A stretch of 64,000 nucleotides of DNA, from assembly GCA_046483315.1 (NCBI GenBank), contig JAWODJ010000098.1, positions 1 to 64,000 on the forward strand, given 5' to 3'. The stretch comes from PXAP01 sp046483315 (GTDB lineage: Bacteria; Bacteroidota; Bacteroidia; Bacteroidales; PUMT01). Numbering within the stretch: the first letter of the stretch is position 1; every line of letters starts with the position of its first letter. Of this stretch, positions 27,530 through 36,814 are shown piece by piece. Both the position numbers and the translations under genes were made by a program. A model generated the notes under the pieces. The model saw only the letters and a list, made by a program, of their open reading frames with translations. It did not search any database and was not told where the DNA came from.

Positions 27530-28795
27530 TCATGATCTTACCGGCTCCCTTTTAAAAATGTTGAAGCTTCCGAAATATCCATAAATCGCTATCAGCAGAA
27601 AACAAAACCCCGGAACCAGGTAGGCAAGCTTAATACTACCGGTAAGATCTGAAACCTGTCCCTGCAAGGCAGTCAGAACCGCTCCTCCAAGAATTGCCAT
27701 TATAAGTCCGCTTGCCGCTATCTTGGTATCATCACCCAGTCCACGAACAGAGACTCCATATATGGTCGGGAACATAAGAGACATGCAGGCCGAGATGGCC
27801 ACCAGCGCAATAACCGCAGGATAACCGCTAAGGGTAATTACCCCAATTGTGCAAATGATGGCCAGAACAGCTGAAATACTAAGGAGATAGCGGGGACTGA
27901 AATACTTCATAAGTCCGGTAAAGACAAAGCGAAGAAGAGTAAAAACCACAAGGGCAGCAATATAATATGTTGAAGATTGCTCCTCATTGGTGCCCAGCTC
28001 CTGCATTACATACCTGATAGTGAAAGACCATACTCCTATCTGTGCCCCTACATAAAAAAATTGTGCAACTACACCGCTTGTATATTTTGAATTCTTTAAC
28101 AGCCTTCGCAGACTTGCCTTTACATCAACTACCGTGTCGGTATCGGAAGCTTTAGGCATATCGGTAAAAGCAATTACCAGCCATATAAGAAACAAAAACA
28201 GGGCAACCCCCACATAAGGCCCCATCATGGCATTAAGCTCCTGTGAACGGATAAAGCTGAGCTCCTGGTGGCTCATCAGGGCACGGTCAGCTGCTCCCGC
28301 GTGATTCAGATGTGAGAGAATAAAAAATTTACTGATCACAACACCCGTAATAGAACCAATGGGATTGAAAGACTGAGCGAAATTGAGTCTCCTGGTACCG
28401 GTCTCTTCCGGTCCCATTGCAATAATATAAGGATTGGCAGTGGTCTCCAGCACAGACAGTCCGCCGGCCAGTATAAACAAGGCACCGAGAAAATGGCCGT
28501 AATTCATGGTAATACTTGCCGGATAAAACAACAATCCGCCGGTTATGAACATGCCAAGACCAAGCAAAATTCCCGCTTTGTAGGTAAACCTCTTGATAAA
28601 TATGGCTGCCGGTAATGCAAGACAGAAGTATGACCCGTAAAAAGCAATCTGTATCCAGGATGTCTGGAAGTCAGTCATGCTCATAATCCTTTTAAAAGCG
28701 GCCAGCAATGTATCGGTCATATTATTTGCCATGCCCCACATAAAAAACAACAAGGTCACAAGTATGAAAGGCAGCAACGGAGTGGTTTTTCTCAT
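27530..28795 (-). CDS. fucP: L-fucose:proton symporter
   Basis: Major facilitator family inner-membrane transporter of 421 residues with about twelve membrane helices. The start TPLLPFILVTLLFFMWGMAN, the ANPYI segment (about 119-123) and the FNPIGSITG segment are typical of FucP. It follows fucI on the same strand after 66 bases (from the revised reading the order is fucI then fucP), so the two form an operon for uptake and isomerisation of L-fucose. Confidence 0.9.
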   Translation of the reverse strand: MRKTTPLLPFILVTLLFFMWGMANNMTDTLLAAFKRIMSMTDFQTSWIQIAFYGSYFCLALPAAIFIKRFTYKAGILLGLGMFITGGLLFYPASITMNYGHFLGALFILAGGLSVLETTANPYIIAMGPEETGTRRLNFAQSFNPIGSITGVVISKFFILSHLNHAGAADRALMSHQELSFIRSQELNAMMGPYVGVALFLFLIWLVIAFTDMPKASDTDTVVDVKASLRRLLKNSKYTSGVVAQFFYVGAQIGVWSFTIRYVMQELGTNEEQSSTYYIAALVVFTLLRFVFTGLMKYFSPRYLLSISAVLAIICTIGVITLSGYPAVIALVAISACMSLMFPTIYGVSVRGLGDDTKIAASGLIMAILGGAVLTALQGQVSDLTGSIKLAYLVPGFCFLLIAIYGYFGSFNIFKREPVRS

Positions 28796-28861
28796 CTGGC
28801 TTTGTTTTGGTTGGCAAGTAAAATCAGCACAGGGGTAGTTGATCTTTAAGAAAAAGACTTA

Positions 28862-30652
28862 TCATCTGTATAATGGTCCGTAATTCACACATGCCCTGTA
28901 ATCTGCCCCCTCCGTATCCATACCGAAAGCAGACCATGCTGAAGGACGGAAAATTTTGTTTTCCTGTACATTATGCATACATACAGGAATTCGCAATATG
29001 GAAGCCAGGCTTATCAAATCTGCACCGATATGGCCGTATGTAAAGGCACCGTGATTTGCTCCCCAGTTGGCCATTACAGAATATACATCCCTGAAAGGTC
29101 CTGATCCGGTCAGGTTCGGTACAAACCATGTGGTCGGCCATGTAGGGTCTGTTCTACTATTCAGTGCATTGTGAATCCCATCCGGCAGGGCCGCAGTATA
29201 TCCCTCCGCTAACTGAAGAACAGGTCCGAGTCCCTCAACAATATTTATCCGCGAAAGCGTAACAGGCATTCCTCCTCTTGTCAGAAATGTTGACGAAAAA
29301 CCTCCTCCCCTGAAATATTCTGTTGTTGCCGGACCCCAGGTAGTGTTTTCAAGACAAAGGCCTGCCTCCTGCTCTGTTATCTCCCACCATGGTTTAATGG
29401 CCGGCCTGCCATCAATGCTCTGCTGTCCCGTGCCGTCAAGAGCTGAAGGGCCTGAGTTAATTAGATGAATAAATCCGCCTGAAGCTATTCCTTCCGGTAA
29501 ATCGCCGGTTACACGCTTAACCGCATCAGGGCTCCAGTAAGTCCTGACATCTGAAAATACCTGTGCAGATCCTGTCAGCAGGTGTCCAAAGAGCATCGAA
29601 ACACCATTCAGACTGTCATTTTCAGTAGCGAGCATATAGGGCTGGCGTATTCCGTTCCAGTCGAATGATGAACAGAGTATAGCTTCCATGAAATCGCCAT
29701 TGGGAAAATGATCAGTCCACTGCCGTTGCCCCTGAAAACCGGCAACAATGGCATTATGACCAAGTGCCTCCTCTTCAAAGCCGATGCCGGCCAGCCTTTC
29801 ATTTCCAACCATCAGGTCGCGTGCCACCAGGGTCATCTTAACCACAAATTCCCAGTCCGCGTCCTTCTGTGCCCTCGAACGCTGCTTTTCAGGCGGATTC
29901 ATGTCAGCGCCCTCCCTGCAATTTTCTCTTACCCAATCCATGGCCTTTTCAAACTCTTTATCATCATAAATATTCTCATTTATGCGACGGATAAATTCAG
30001 ACATGTCAACATACTCACAGCGCATTCCAAGATAATTTTCAAAAAAACCTGCATCAACTATCGATCCTGCAATACCCATTGAAACAGATCCCATCGAAAG
30101 ATAAGAGGTGCCGCGCATAGTTGCTGTTGCCAGACCCGCTTTCACAAAGCTCAATATCTTATCTCTTACATCAGCCGGAATGCTTTCATCATCGCTGTCC
30201 TGAACATCATGGCCGTAAATGCCGAAAGCCGGAAGCCCTTTCTGATTATGGGCGGCTAGAACTGCTGCCAGGTAAACCGCACCAGGCCTCTCGGTTCCGT
30301 TAAAACCCCATACTGCTTTAGGAATATGAGGATCCATATCCATGGTTTCACTTCCGTAACACCAGCAAGGAGTTACCGTGAGCGATACCCCTACCCCGAT
30401 TTCAGAAAATTTATCAGCGCAGGAAACTGCCTCTGCCACTCCGCCTATGCAGGTATCGGGAATAACACATTCCACCTTGCTGCCATCTGCATGTCGCAGA
30501 TTGTTTTCAATGAGTTGTGCAGCTCTCAGAGCCATATCCATTGTCTGGTTTTCAAGTGATTCCCTCACTCCTTTTCGCCTGCCGTCAATGGTTGGTCTTA
30601 TCCCTACCCTGGGCAGCCGGCCGATTATTCGTTTTTTCAGATTGGTTTCCAT
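28862..30652 (-). CDS. fucI: L-fucose isomerase
   Basis: Converts L-fucose to L-fuculose in the cytoplasm, using manganese. The start is set at ATG 30652 because METNLKKRIIGRLPRVGIRP lines up with the E. coli FucI N-terminus; an open extension upstream to 30799 has no family counterpart. Strong matches include DGRRKGVRESLE, TPCWCYGSETMDMDP, GFNGTERPGAVYLAA, SFDWNGIRQP and the C-terminal DYRACVNYGPLY. The length of 596 agrees with the family (591). It is the first gene of a fucI-fucP operon. No fuculose-phosphate aldolase is visible in the window. Confidence 0.95.
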   Translation of the reverse strand: METNLKKRIIGRLPRVGIRPTIDGRRKGVRESLENQTMDMALRAAQLIENNLRHADGSKVECVIPDTCIGGVAEAVSCADKFSEIGVGVSLTVTPCWCYGSETMDMDPHIPKAVWGFNGTERPGAVYLAAVLAAHNQKGLPAFGIYGHDVQDSDDESIPADVRDKILSFVKAGLATATMRGTSYLSMGSVSMGIAGSIVDAGFFENYLGMRCEYVDMSEFIRRINENIYDDKEFEKAMDWVRENCREGADMNPPEKQRSRAQKDADWEFVVKMTLVARDLMVGNERLAGIGFEEEALGHNAIVAGFQGQRQWTDHFPNGDFMEAILCSSFDWNGIRQPYMLATENDSLNGVSMLFGHLLTGSAQVFSDVRTYWSPDAVKRVTGDLPEGIASGGFIHLINSGPSALDGTGQQSIDGRPAIKPWWEITEQEAGLCLENTTWGPATTEYFRGGGFSSTFLTRGGMPVTLSRINIVEGLGPVLQLAEGYTAALPDGIHNALNSRTDPTWPTTWFVPNLTGSGPFRDVYSVMANWGANHGAFTYGHIGADLISLASILRIPVCMHNVQENKIFRPSAWSAFGMDTEGADYRACVNYGPLYR

Positions 30653-30734
30653 AGCAAAAAATTTATTATACAGGTTAACCCTGCAATTCCTCAATATTCC
30701 GAAAGATAAAAAATTTAGCGGAAAATTCATTTTA

Positions 30735-30832
30735 TTGCTGAATGACAGCAAAAAAAAATGAATAATGAACTGTCCCGGGGCAGAGGCCCGAATTATCAAA
30801 TGGAATTTATTATTTCCGACCCAGAGGGTCGG
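30735..30832. other. Three hairpins in the leader region of fucI
   Basis: Three small inverted repeats lie upstream of fucI: TTGCTG-AATGA-CAGCAA (30735-30751), CGGG...CCCG around 30777-30791 with an AGA loop and one mismatch, and CCGACCC-AGA-GGGTCGG (30816-30832), which is perfect over seven bases. The last two share the loop AGA. The 285 bases from the fucI start to 30937 hold no other gene. Whether these are regulatory RNA structures, operators or remnants of an intergenic repeat cannot be settled here. Confidence 0.4.
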
Positions 30833-30937
30833 GGAATTAAATCACTTTAATAAATAAAAACCGAATGGTTACCAGAGATTAACAGTACAGATAATTTGTA
30901 AAAAAAAAGGATATAAAAAGCAGCAGAGAAATGTAAT

Positions 30938-31159
30938 TTAAAACCCCATAAATTTTCTTATTTTATAGATAGCAAGCTGTTCGTAGGCTTTTTCAATATT
31001 ATAATCAAGATATTCAGGATTACCGGAATCCTGATCTGCACCGTTATTATGAATAGCGAGTACCGGCTGGCTGCGCAACCGGGTCAGTCGTTCAATTCGC
31101 TGTTCTTCATTATTGATAAGCTGATCTAGTGATTCCATGACAATCAGGATTTTTTTCAT
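30938..31159 (-). CDS. Small acidic protein of unknown function
   Basis: A 73-codon reading frame starting MKKILIVMESLDQLINNEEQ; Met8 is an alternative start. The product is hydrophilic and helical, with no signal peptide or membrane helix, and ends NIEKAYEQLAIYKIRKFMGF. I recognise no family. It stands alone between fucI and ispD with the composition of a real gene but no recognised promoter. Confidence 0.45.
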   Translation of the reverse strand: MKKILIVMESLDQLINNEEQRIERLTRLRSQPVLAIHNNGADQDSGNPEYLDYNIEKAYEQLAIYKIRKFMGF

Positions 31160-31443
31160 TTCTTAAATATAAGACGCTCAACCATCTTTTATGTTACAAA
31201 TGCAAATAAAATTTATTCCATCCAAATTGCACACAGGAGGAAATAAATCCATCCGATACCATTGTTCTTTGATGTTGATCACTTAAAATGCAGCATTTGT
31301 GAGTTGAATCTAACGTTGAATCCAGGCTTCTCTTTTCTAATAATAATTAATGTAACTTTTTGTAATTTCACCACAATCAGAAAAACCACAGATTATTGAA
31401 CATAACGGACTGATTCCGGTGCAATTTTTTAAACCCGTAAAAA

Positions 31444-32112
31444 GTGAAACAAATTATAATCATTACAGCCGGCGGATCCGGCAAAAGGATGAATACAAGT
31501 ATCCCAAAACAGTTTCTTTTGCTGAACGGAGAACCTGTTTTGATGAGAACCTTAAGGACATTCTATCAGTATAACCCGGAAATGGCCATTATTCTGGTCC
31601 TTCCCTCAGAGCAGATTAAATACTGGAAAACCCTTTGTAAAAAACACAGGTTTAATATCTCTCATTCTATTGTTGAAGGTGGCAGAACCCGGCATCATTC
31701 AGTTAAAAATGCAATGAATAAAGTTGAGCCCGGCACCCTGGTTGGTATTCATGACGGGGTCAGGCCCCTGGTAAGCAGGGCTCTTATACAAGCCTGCTTT
31801 GATACAGCCGCTGTAACGGGCAATGCTGTTCCTGTAACTGAACTTACCGAGTCAATAAGAAAAGTAAATAAGGAAAAAAGTATCAGGGTTGACCGGTCCG
31901 GGTTCAGGATGGTGCAGACGCCACAGGTTTTTCAGTCCGATATCCTTATTGATGCTTTCCGGCAAAGATACAGATCAATATTTACAGATGAAGCAACACT
32001 GGTTGAAGAGGCCGGATATGCTATATATCTGGTAAAGGGCCAGCCTGAAAACATAAAAATAACAACTGCGCTGGATCTGTGCATTGCTTCAACTATTCTT
32101 GATAATTGCTGA
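31444..32112 (+). CDS. ispD: 2-C-methyl-D-erythritol 4-phosphate cytidylyltransferase
   Basis: Third enzyme of the MEP isoprenoid pathway, coupling CTP to methylerythritol phosphate. The nucleotide-binding loop ITAGGSGKRM is at residues 6-15 and IPKQFLLLNGEPVL follows directly; GIHDGVRPLVS (about 101-111) and QTPQVF (about 159-164) are also family marks. The start codon is GTG at 31444, giving M-K-Q-I-I-I-I-T-A. At 222 residues it is full length. It is a single gene, distant from dxs. Confidence 0.93.
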   Translation: MKQIIIITAGGSGKRMNTSIPKQFLLLNGEPVLMRTLRTFYQYNPEMAIILVLPSEQIKYWKTLCKKHRFNISHSIVEGGRTRHHSVKNAMNKVEPGTLVGIHDGVRPLVSRALIQACFDTAAVTGNAVPVTELTESIRKVNKEKSIRVDRSGFRMVQTPQVFQSDILIDAFRQRYRSIFTDEATLVEEAGYAIYLVKGQPENIKITTALDLCIASTILDNC

Positions 32113-32203
32113 TTTATAGTTATATACAGTACACTTTGAAATTGTATTATAAATATGCTTCGTTAAAATATTTGAAACCAGTCCTTAAAAATTATTTCTA
32201 TAT

Positions 32204-32211
32204 TAATTTTG
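32204..32211 (+). promoter_or_regulatory. Possible minus-7 box upstream of a small frame
   Basis: TAATTTTG matches TAnnTTTG exactly; the nearest TTTG upstream is 29 bases away, too far for the usual spacing. It could serve the small frame at 32231 or the oxidoreductase gene at 32468. Confidence 0.3.
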
Positions 32212-32230
32212 CAACAGTAAGACAAAAAAC

Positions 32231-32410
32231 ATGTTTGCGGATTATCCGGAAAATACAGACTGCTGTTCAGGGGCTTTAGAAATAGCCGGATGCTGTTCAA
32301 ACAGTTTTCTGTTTATTGCTGTTGATGATAATCTTATCAATACAGACAAGGCTCCTCCTGAAATAAGCTGCGCACTGCTTTATCAGAATTATGTTCTACA
32401 CCGATCATAG
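32231..32410 (+). CDS. Possible 59-residue cysteine-containing peptide
   Basis: A short open frame from ATG 32231 to TAG 32410 in a 355-base gap after ispD. The peptide begins MFADYPENTDCCSGAL and contains two CC pairs (residues 11-12 and 21-22) and a further Cys47. A TAnnTTTG box ends 20 bases upstream. There is no recognisable family and no Shine-Dalgarno site, so it may be chance. Confidence 0.25.
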   Translation: MFADYPENTDCCSGALEIAGCCSNSFLFIAVDDNLINTDKAPPEISCALLYQNYVLHRS

Positions 32411-32467
32411 TAGGAATGCTTCATTTATCATATTATTTCATAACTTGTATGCAAAAAAAAGGATGTT

Positions 32468-33448
32468 ATGGCAAACTCTGTTAACTGGGGAATAATTGGT
32501 TGTGGAAATGTGACCGAGATTAAAAGCGGTCCGGCCTTCAATAAAGTAAGTGGCTCGAAACTGGCAGCTGTGATGCGCCGCGACAGTTCAAAGGCAAAGG
32601 ATTATGCATCACGTCATAAGGTACCTCGCTGGTATGACAATGCCGAAAAGCTTATCAATGATCCGGAAGTAAATGCAATATATATCTCCACTCCTCCCGG
32701 TTCACATGCAGAATATGCCATAAGAGCAATGCAGGCAGGCAAACCGGTTTACGTTGAAAAACCAATGGCAGCAAATTTCCGTGAATGCGAGGAAATGTTA
32801 AGGGTATCGGAAGAGACAGGAATATCCCTTTTCGTTGCCTATTACAGAAGAATGCTTCCCGGTTTCCTGAAAGTTAAACATCTTATAGATACCGGAACCA
32901 TAGGTAATCCCATCTACTTTTCAATCAGGTTTTTTGTTCCTCCCTACAAGGAAGATTTTAAAAGTCCCCCGCCATGGAGGGTGATACCGGAAATATCCGG
33001 CGGAGGATATATCTTCGATCTCGGCAGTCATCAGCTCGATTTCATAGACTATGTCCTGGGACCTGTTGAGGAAGTATCTGCACTTTCTCTGAATCAGGGT
33101 AACCTGTATAAACCGGAAGATTTTATATCAGCCGGATTCAGATGTCAAAACGGAGCTGCCGGAAATGCTGTATGGCACTTCACAGCTCCGGAATATCTAA
33201 AGGAAGACAGTATTGAAATAGCCGGTGAAAAAGGTAAAATAAAATTCTCATGCTTTGACTTTACACCGGTTGAGCTGACCGTAAATGGCAAGACAATTTA
33301 TTTTGAGAATCCCCGTCCCCTCCATGTACAACAACCCCTGATACAGACAATAGTTGAAGAGCTGCTTGGTAAAGGCAAATGCCCCAGTACAGGCATCAAT
33401 GGTGCAAGAACCAGCAGGCTGCTGGATATTATTTCCGGTAAAGCATGA
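32468..33448 (+). CDS. Gfo/Idh/MocA-family NAD(P)-dependent oxidoreductase
   Basis: A 326-residue dehydrogenase with an N-terminal Rossmann fold (WGIIGCGNV at about 7-15) and the family motif VEKPMA near residue 96-101, whose lysine takes part in catalysis. The C-terminal alpha/beta domain holds GGYIFDLGSHQLDF (about 179-192), with the histidine expected at the active site. Substrates in this family are sugars, inositols or related compounds; nothing here fixes which. It follows the small candidate frame and precedes an outer-membrane protein gene after 198 bases. Confidence 0.88.
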   Translation: MANSVNWGIIGCGNVTEIKSGPAFNKVSGSKLAAVMRRDSSKAKDYASRHKVPRWYDNAEKLINDPEVNAIYISTPPGSHAEYAIRAMQAGKPVYVEKPMAANFRECEEMLRVSEETGISLFVAYYRRMLPGFLKVKHLIDTGTIGNPIYFSIRFFVPPYKEDFKSPPPWRVIPEISGGGYIFDLGSHQLDFIDYVLGPVEEVSALSLNQGNLYKPEDFISAGFRCQNGAAGNAVWHFTAPEYLKEDSIEIAGEKGKIKFSCFDFTPVELTVNGKTIYFENPRPLHVQQPLIQTIVEELLGKGKCPSTGINGARTSRLLDIISGKA

Positions 33449-33646
33449 ATTATGAACTATTTGTGCCTTTCAGGGAAAAAAGTTAACTTTATTTAACATC
33501 CCATAATGTAATTATCAATTTTTTTAACCCAACTTTAGATTCGTTTTCATAATGCCGAATTGAAACATTTTTGATAATTCACCGTTAATAGTTTCTGTGT
33601 TCTACACCGGTCACTTTCCCCTGTTGTACAATTTTTTATTATAAAC

Positions 33647-34942
33647 ATGTTATTATACTTTTTATTATTAAACAAAGTGCTTATTTACAGGCGCTTTTCA
33701 ATTATTGCCCTGTTGCTTTTTGCTTGTTCCGGCCTTTCAGACCATCATGACGTTTCAGCCGTTTCTAAAAATCCGGGCGCCTCATCCAATGACCTGATAA
33801 CTGTCTTTCTTGATTTTGGTTACCATCAGCAATATGTACGTGAAACAATTACATTTGTAAACTATGTCCGCGACAAGGAAATGGCACAGGTACACATCAT
33901 GATGACAAGACACGGTTCCGGCAACGCAGGATCCAATTATGTCATATCATTCATAGGCAGGGGCCGTTACGAAGGAATGAACAATGTAATAACTTATTGG
34001 TCTGCAGGCACAAATACCGAGGATGAAACACGACGCGGACTGGTGGAGATGATCAGCATGGGCCTGGTGCCTTATCTTGCCGGAACCAACATGGTAAACC
34101 AGGTTTCCCTTAGCATTAACGGCGGCAGTAAGATTGAACGTGTTCCGGTTGAAGACCCCTGGAACAACTGGGTATTTGAGATTTACGGGGGTGCCAATTT
34201 TCACAAAGAAACAAATCAGAACAGGTTTAATTCAAGATGGGGCTTTTCGGCCGACAAAATATCACAGGAATGGAAAATACTAGTCAGACCCTATTTTAAC
34301 CTGAATGAGCGAAATTTTATTACCGACGACGGAATCATTACAAGCCGCTCCCGCAGGCACGGCTTCTATGGCAATTTTATAAAAAGTATAAATGAACACT
34401 GGTCCGCTGGTTTTTTTGTCCGTATGCTGTCAAGCACATTCCATAATGTACAATTTAATATTGAGGGTAATCCGGGTGTAGAATACAGCTTTTTCCCATA
34501 CAGTGAAGCAACCCGCAAGGCAATAACTGCAGTTTACCGGATTGGGTCCGGACATCACAGGTACATGGAAGAAACAATATTTCAAAAAGAACAGGAGTGG
34601 CTGGCCAACCAGTCGCTAGACATATCGTTCAGATTCCAGCAGCCCTGGGGTTCATTCAGGGCCAGAATTTCAGGATCCCATTATTTTCATGATTTTGATG
34701 CAAACAGGGCCGACCTTTTTGCCCGCCTCGATTTTCGCGTAATAAAAGGACTCTCCCTGAATATTAGCGGCAACATTGATCTTATTAACGACCTTATAGC
34801 TCTTCCGGCAGGAGACCTGTCTCTTGAAGAGATCCTGCTGCAACAGCGCAGGCAGGCCACGAATTACCAGATGTCCGGATCAATGGGTCTTTCCTACAGT
34901 TTCGGCTCGCAATTTACAAATGTGGTTAACACAAGGTTCTGA
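33647..34942 (+). CDS. Uncharacterised outer-membrane beta-barrel protein
   Basis: A 431-residue exported protein. The N-terminus has a hydrophobic signal with a possible lipobox LLFAC (Cys27). After a conserved-looking block, VFLDFGYHQQYVRETITFVNY and VHIMMTRHG (about 49-85), the rest alternates polar and hydrophobic residues and carries many aromatic strand ends, ending SFGSQFTNVVNTRF. That is typical of an outer-membrane barrel. I recall similar Bacteroidota proteins without assigned function. No partner gene is evident. Confidence 0.62.
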   Translation: MLLYFLLLNKVLIYRRFSIIALLLFACSGLSDHHDVSAVSKNPGASSNDLITVFLDFGYHQQYVRETITFVNYVRDKEMAQVHIMMTRHGSGNAGSNYVISFIGRGRYEGMNNVITYWSAGTNTEDETRRGLVEMISMGLVPYLAGTNMVNQVSLSINGGSKIERVPVEDPWNNWVFEIYGGANFHKETNQNRFNSRWGFSADKISQEWKILVRPYFNLNERNFITDDGIITSRSRRHGFYGNFIKSINEHWSAGFFVRMLSSTFHNVQFNIEGNPGVEYSFFPYSEATRKAITAVYRIGSGHHRYMEETIFQKEQEWLANQSLDISFRFQQPWGSFRARISGSHYFHDFDANRADLFARLDFRVIKGLSLNISGNIDLINDLIALPAGDLSLEEILLQQRRQATNYQMSGSMGLSYSFGSQFTNVVNTRF

Positions 34943-35027
34943 TTTTATATAGCATGTAATATTTTACCCGGACAAGAAAATCACATTTGAAAACGTTATA
35001 TTCTATTAATGACTAAATAACAATATT

Positions 35028-35351
35028 ATGCCTTTAAGTCACAATAAGGCTGAACAAACAAAGAACAGCAACCATATTAAGCTGATACTTCTGATGATAT
35101 TTGCGTTGCTTTTGGTTGTGTTTGCCATCCAGAATTCAAATGAAGTAGTTATTCAGTTATGGTTCTGGAAGTTCCGTACCTCCATGGCTCTGGCTTTTGT
35201 TATATGCATTGTTTCGGGATTTCTTCTAAGCTTCTTATATTCCCTTACTCTCCTTCATAATAAAAATAAAATTATCAGGGCAAAAGATAAAGAGCTGACA
35301 AAACTGAAAAACACATCACAAACAGCAGAAAATAACGAGTCCATAGAGTAA
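35028..35351 (+). CDS. LapA-family (DUF1049) inner-membrane protein
   Basis: A 107-residue protein with two membrane helices (about 18-36 and 46-66) and the family motif FAIQNSNEVVIQLWFW between them. The C-terminal tail is hydrophilic and coiled (NKNKIIRAKDKELTKLKN). In Gram-negative bacteria the related LapA works with LapB in control of lipopolysaccharide synthesis; no lapB is adjacent. It precedes comF on the same strand. Confidence 0.82.
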   Translation: MPLSHNKAEQTKNSNHIKLILLMIFALLLVVFAIQNSNEVVIQLWFWKFRTSMALAFVICIVSGFLLSFLYSLTLLHNKNKIIRAKDKELTKLKNTSQTAENNESIE

Positions 35352-35458
35352 TATATAAAAAAGGTGCCCTTATTTTTCACGACTTTATGTTGACGGGTAT
35401 ATGATATTTTTGGGATTTTTTGTATCTTATTGCAGGCATTCTGACTGTCAGCATAAAA

Positions 35459-36148
35459 ATGTTAACCGGCATACATAAGGATTTTATCAACCTTTTCTTT
35501 CCTCCGCTTTGCGCAGCATGCAATGCAGTACTGGTAAAACAGGAACAGCATATCTGCACCGGATGCCTGTACAATCTTCCCAAAACAAATTTTCACCTCG
35601 ACCGGGACAACCCGATGGCACAATTATTCTGGGGAAGAGTCAGGGTTGAAGCTGCAGCGTCCCTTTATTATTTTGAGAAAGGGAGTAAATGCAGAAAAAT
35701 CTTACATCAGATCAAATACCGGGGAAAAAAAGAACTCGCATTCTTTCTTGGAAAAATTTACGGTTTTGAACTTTCACGCAAAGGAAAATTTACCGGTGCA
35801 GATGTGATTGTCCCGGTTCCTCTGCACAGTTCAAGAGAAAGATCCAGGGGCTTCAATCAGAGTGACTGGTTTGCCAGGGGAATTTCCTGCAGCATGGGAA
35901 AAAAAGTGGACAGAGATATCCTTATACGGTTTATCTGCACTGAAACCCAAACAAACAAATCACGCGCAGGGCGATGGGAAAATGTTGAAAACAGTTTTGT
36001 CATAAAAGACACCCAAAAAGCCATCAATAAACATATCCTGCTAGTCGATGATGTCGTAACAACAGGTGCTACGCTAGAATCATGTGCACAGGTCCTGATA
36101 AGAGTGCCTGGAGTAAGTATCAGTATTCTGACAATAGCTTATGCGTAA
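35459..36148 (+). CDS. comF: ComF-family phosphoribosyltransferase
   Basis: Cytoplasmic protein related to DNA-uptake factor ComFC. The N-terminus has a four-cysteine zinc site (PPLCAAC and ICTGC). The C-terminal phosphoribosyltransferase domain ends with the PRPP-binding motif LLVDDVVTTGAT. ATG 35459 is preferred over TTG 35420: a TATTTTTG promoter box at 35405-35412 would place transcription start close to the TTG, and the zinc site follows the ATG at the usual distance. Length is 229 residues from this start. Confidence 0.85.
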   Translation: MLTGIHKDFINLFFPPLCAACNAVLVKQEQHICTGCLYNLPKTNFHLDRDNPMAQLFWGRVRVEAAASLYYFEKGSKCRKILHQIKYRGKKELAFFLGKIYGFELSRKGKFTGADVIVPVPLHSSRERSRGFNQSDWFARGISCSMGKKVDRDILIRFICTETQTNKSRAGRWENVENSFVIKDTQKAINKHILLVDDVVTTGATLESCAQVLIRVPGVSISILTIAYA

Positions 36149-36205
36149 TTTATCCCTACCCTGACCTGATAATTGAATGGCACCAGGCAAAGTACCCATA
36201 TAGCC

Positions 36206-36814
36206 TTAAAACTGATAGTGCAGTGTAAAAGATACTACATTGTTGTTCTGGCCCCTGTTAAAATAGTAAGTGCCACCGCCGGCGTGTTTTCTGACCGGGA
36301 TTATTGAATAGGATATCCTTACACCCAGCGAAATATTCTCTGTAAAAAGGTATGCTGTTCCCATATGAGCGCCAAATTCGGTTTTTCTGAAATCGCGTGT
36401 ATCGGGCATCTGTCCGAACTCATCCTCCTCCCTGGCCAGAAAAAGATACCCTCCCGATAACCCGGCTTCAATAATAATTTCACTCAAAGCACAGTACTTT
36501 ATCAAAACCGGTATCTCAACATAATGCAGTGCTAAACGGTAATATCTTGGCTCTTCAATTGTGGTTCTGAACCTGCTGCCTTTTGCGGAATAATTGATCT
36601 CAATCTGACCTGCCAGGAATTCACTGAAAAAAGTATTTACAAAAACACCAACAGCAGGGCCGACTTTATTATAACCGGAAAAACCGTCACCGTCAACCTG
36701 AGATACATTCAGTCCGCCCCCTACACCTGCATTGAACACCTGTGCCTTTATTTCACCGGCCAAAAATATGCTGGTCAGAATAATAAAAAACTTAACAGCA
36801 AACCTTTCCATCAA
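36206..36814 (-). CDS. Small outer-membrane beta-barrel (porin-family) protein
   Basis: A 202-residue exported protein with a signal peptide ending near residue 24 (GEIKAQ) and a barrel of about eight strands. The pattern of GGGLNVSQVDGDG, aromatic strand ends and a final phenylalanine (TLHYQF) is typical of outer-membrane barrels of the Bacteroidota PorT-like type. Its start overlaps the sirtuin stop by four bases (ATGA), so translation is probably coupled. Confidence 0.8.
   Translation of the reverse strand: MMERFAVKFFIILTSIFLAGEIKAQVFNAGVGGGLNVSQVDGDGFSGYNKVGPAVGVFVNTFFSEFLAGQIEINYSAKGSRFRTTIEEPRYYRLALHYVEIPVLIKYCALSEIIIEAGLSGGYLFLAREEDEFGQMPDTRDFRKTEFGAHMGTAYLFTENISLGVRISYSIIPVRKHAGGGTYYFNRGQNNNVVSFTLHYQF

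Noticed and set aside
30653..30799. N-terminal extension of fucI
   Set aside because: The added 49 residues match nothing in fucose isomerases, while Met at 30652 aligns with the family start.
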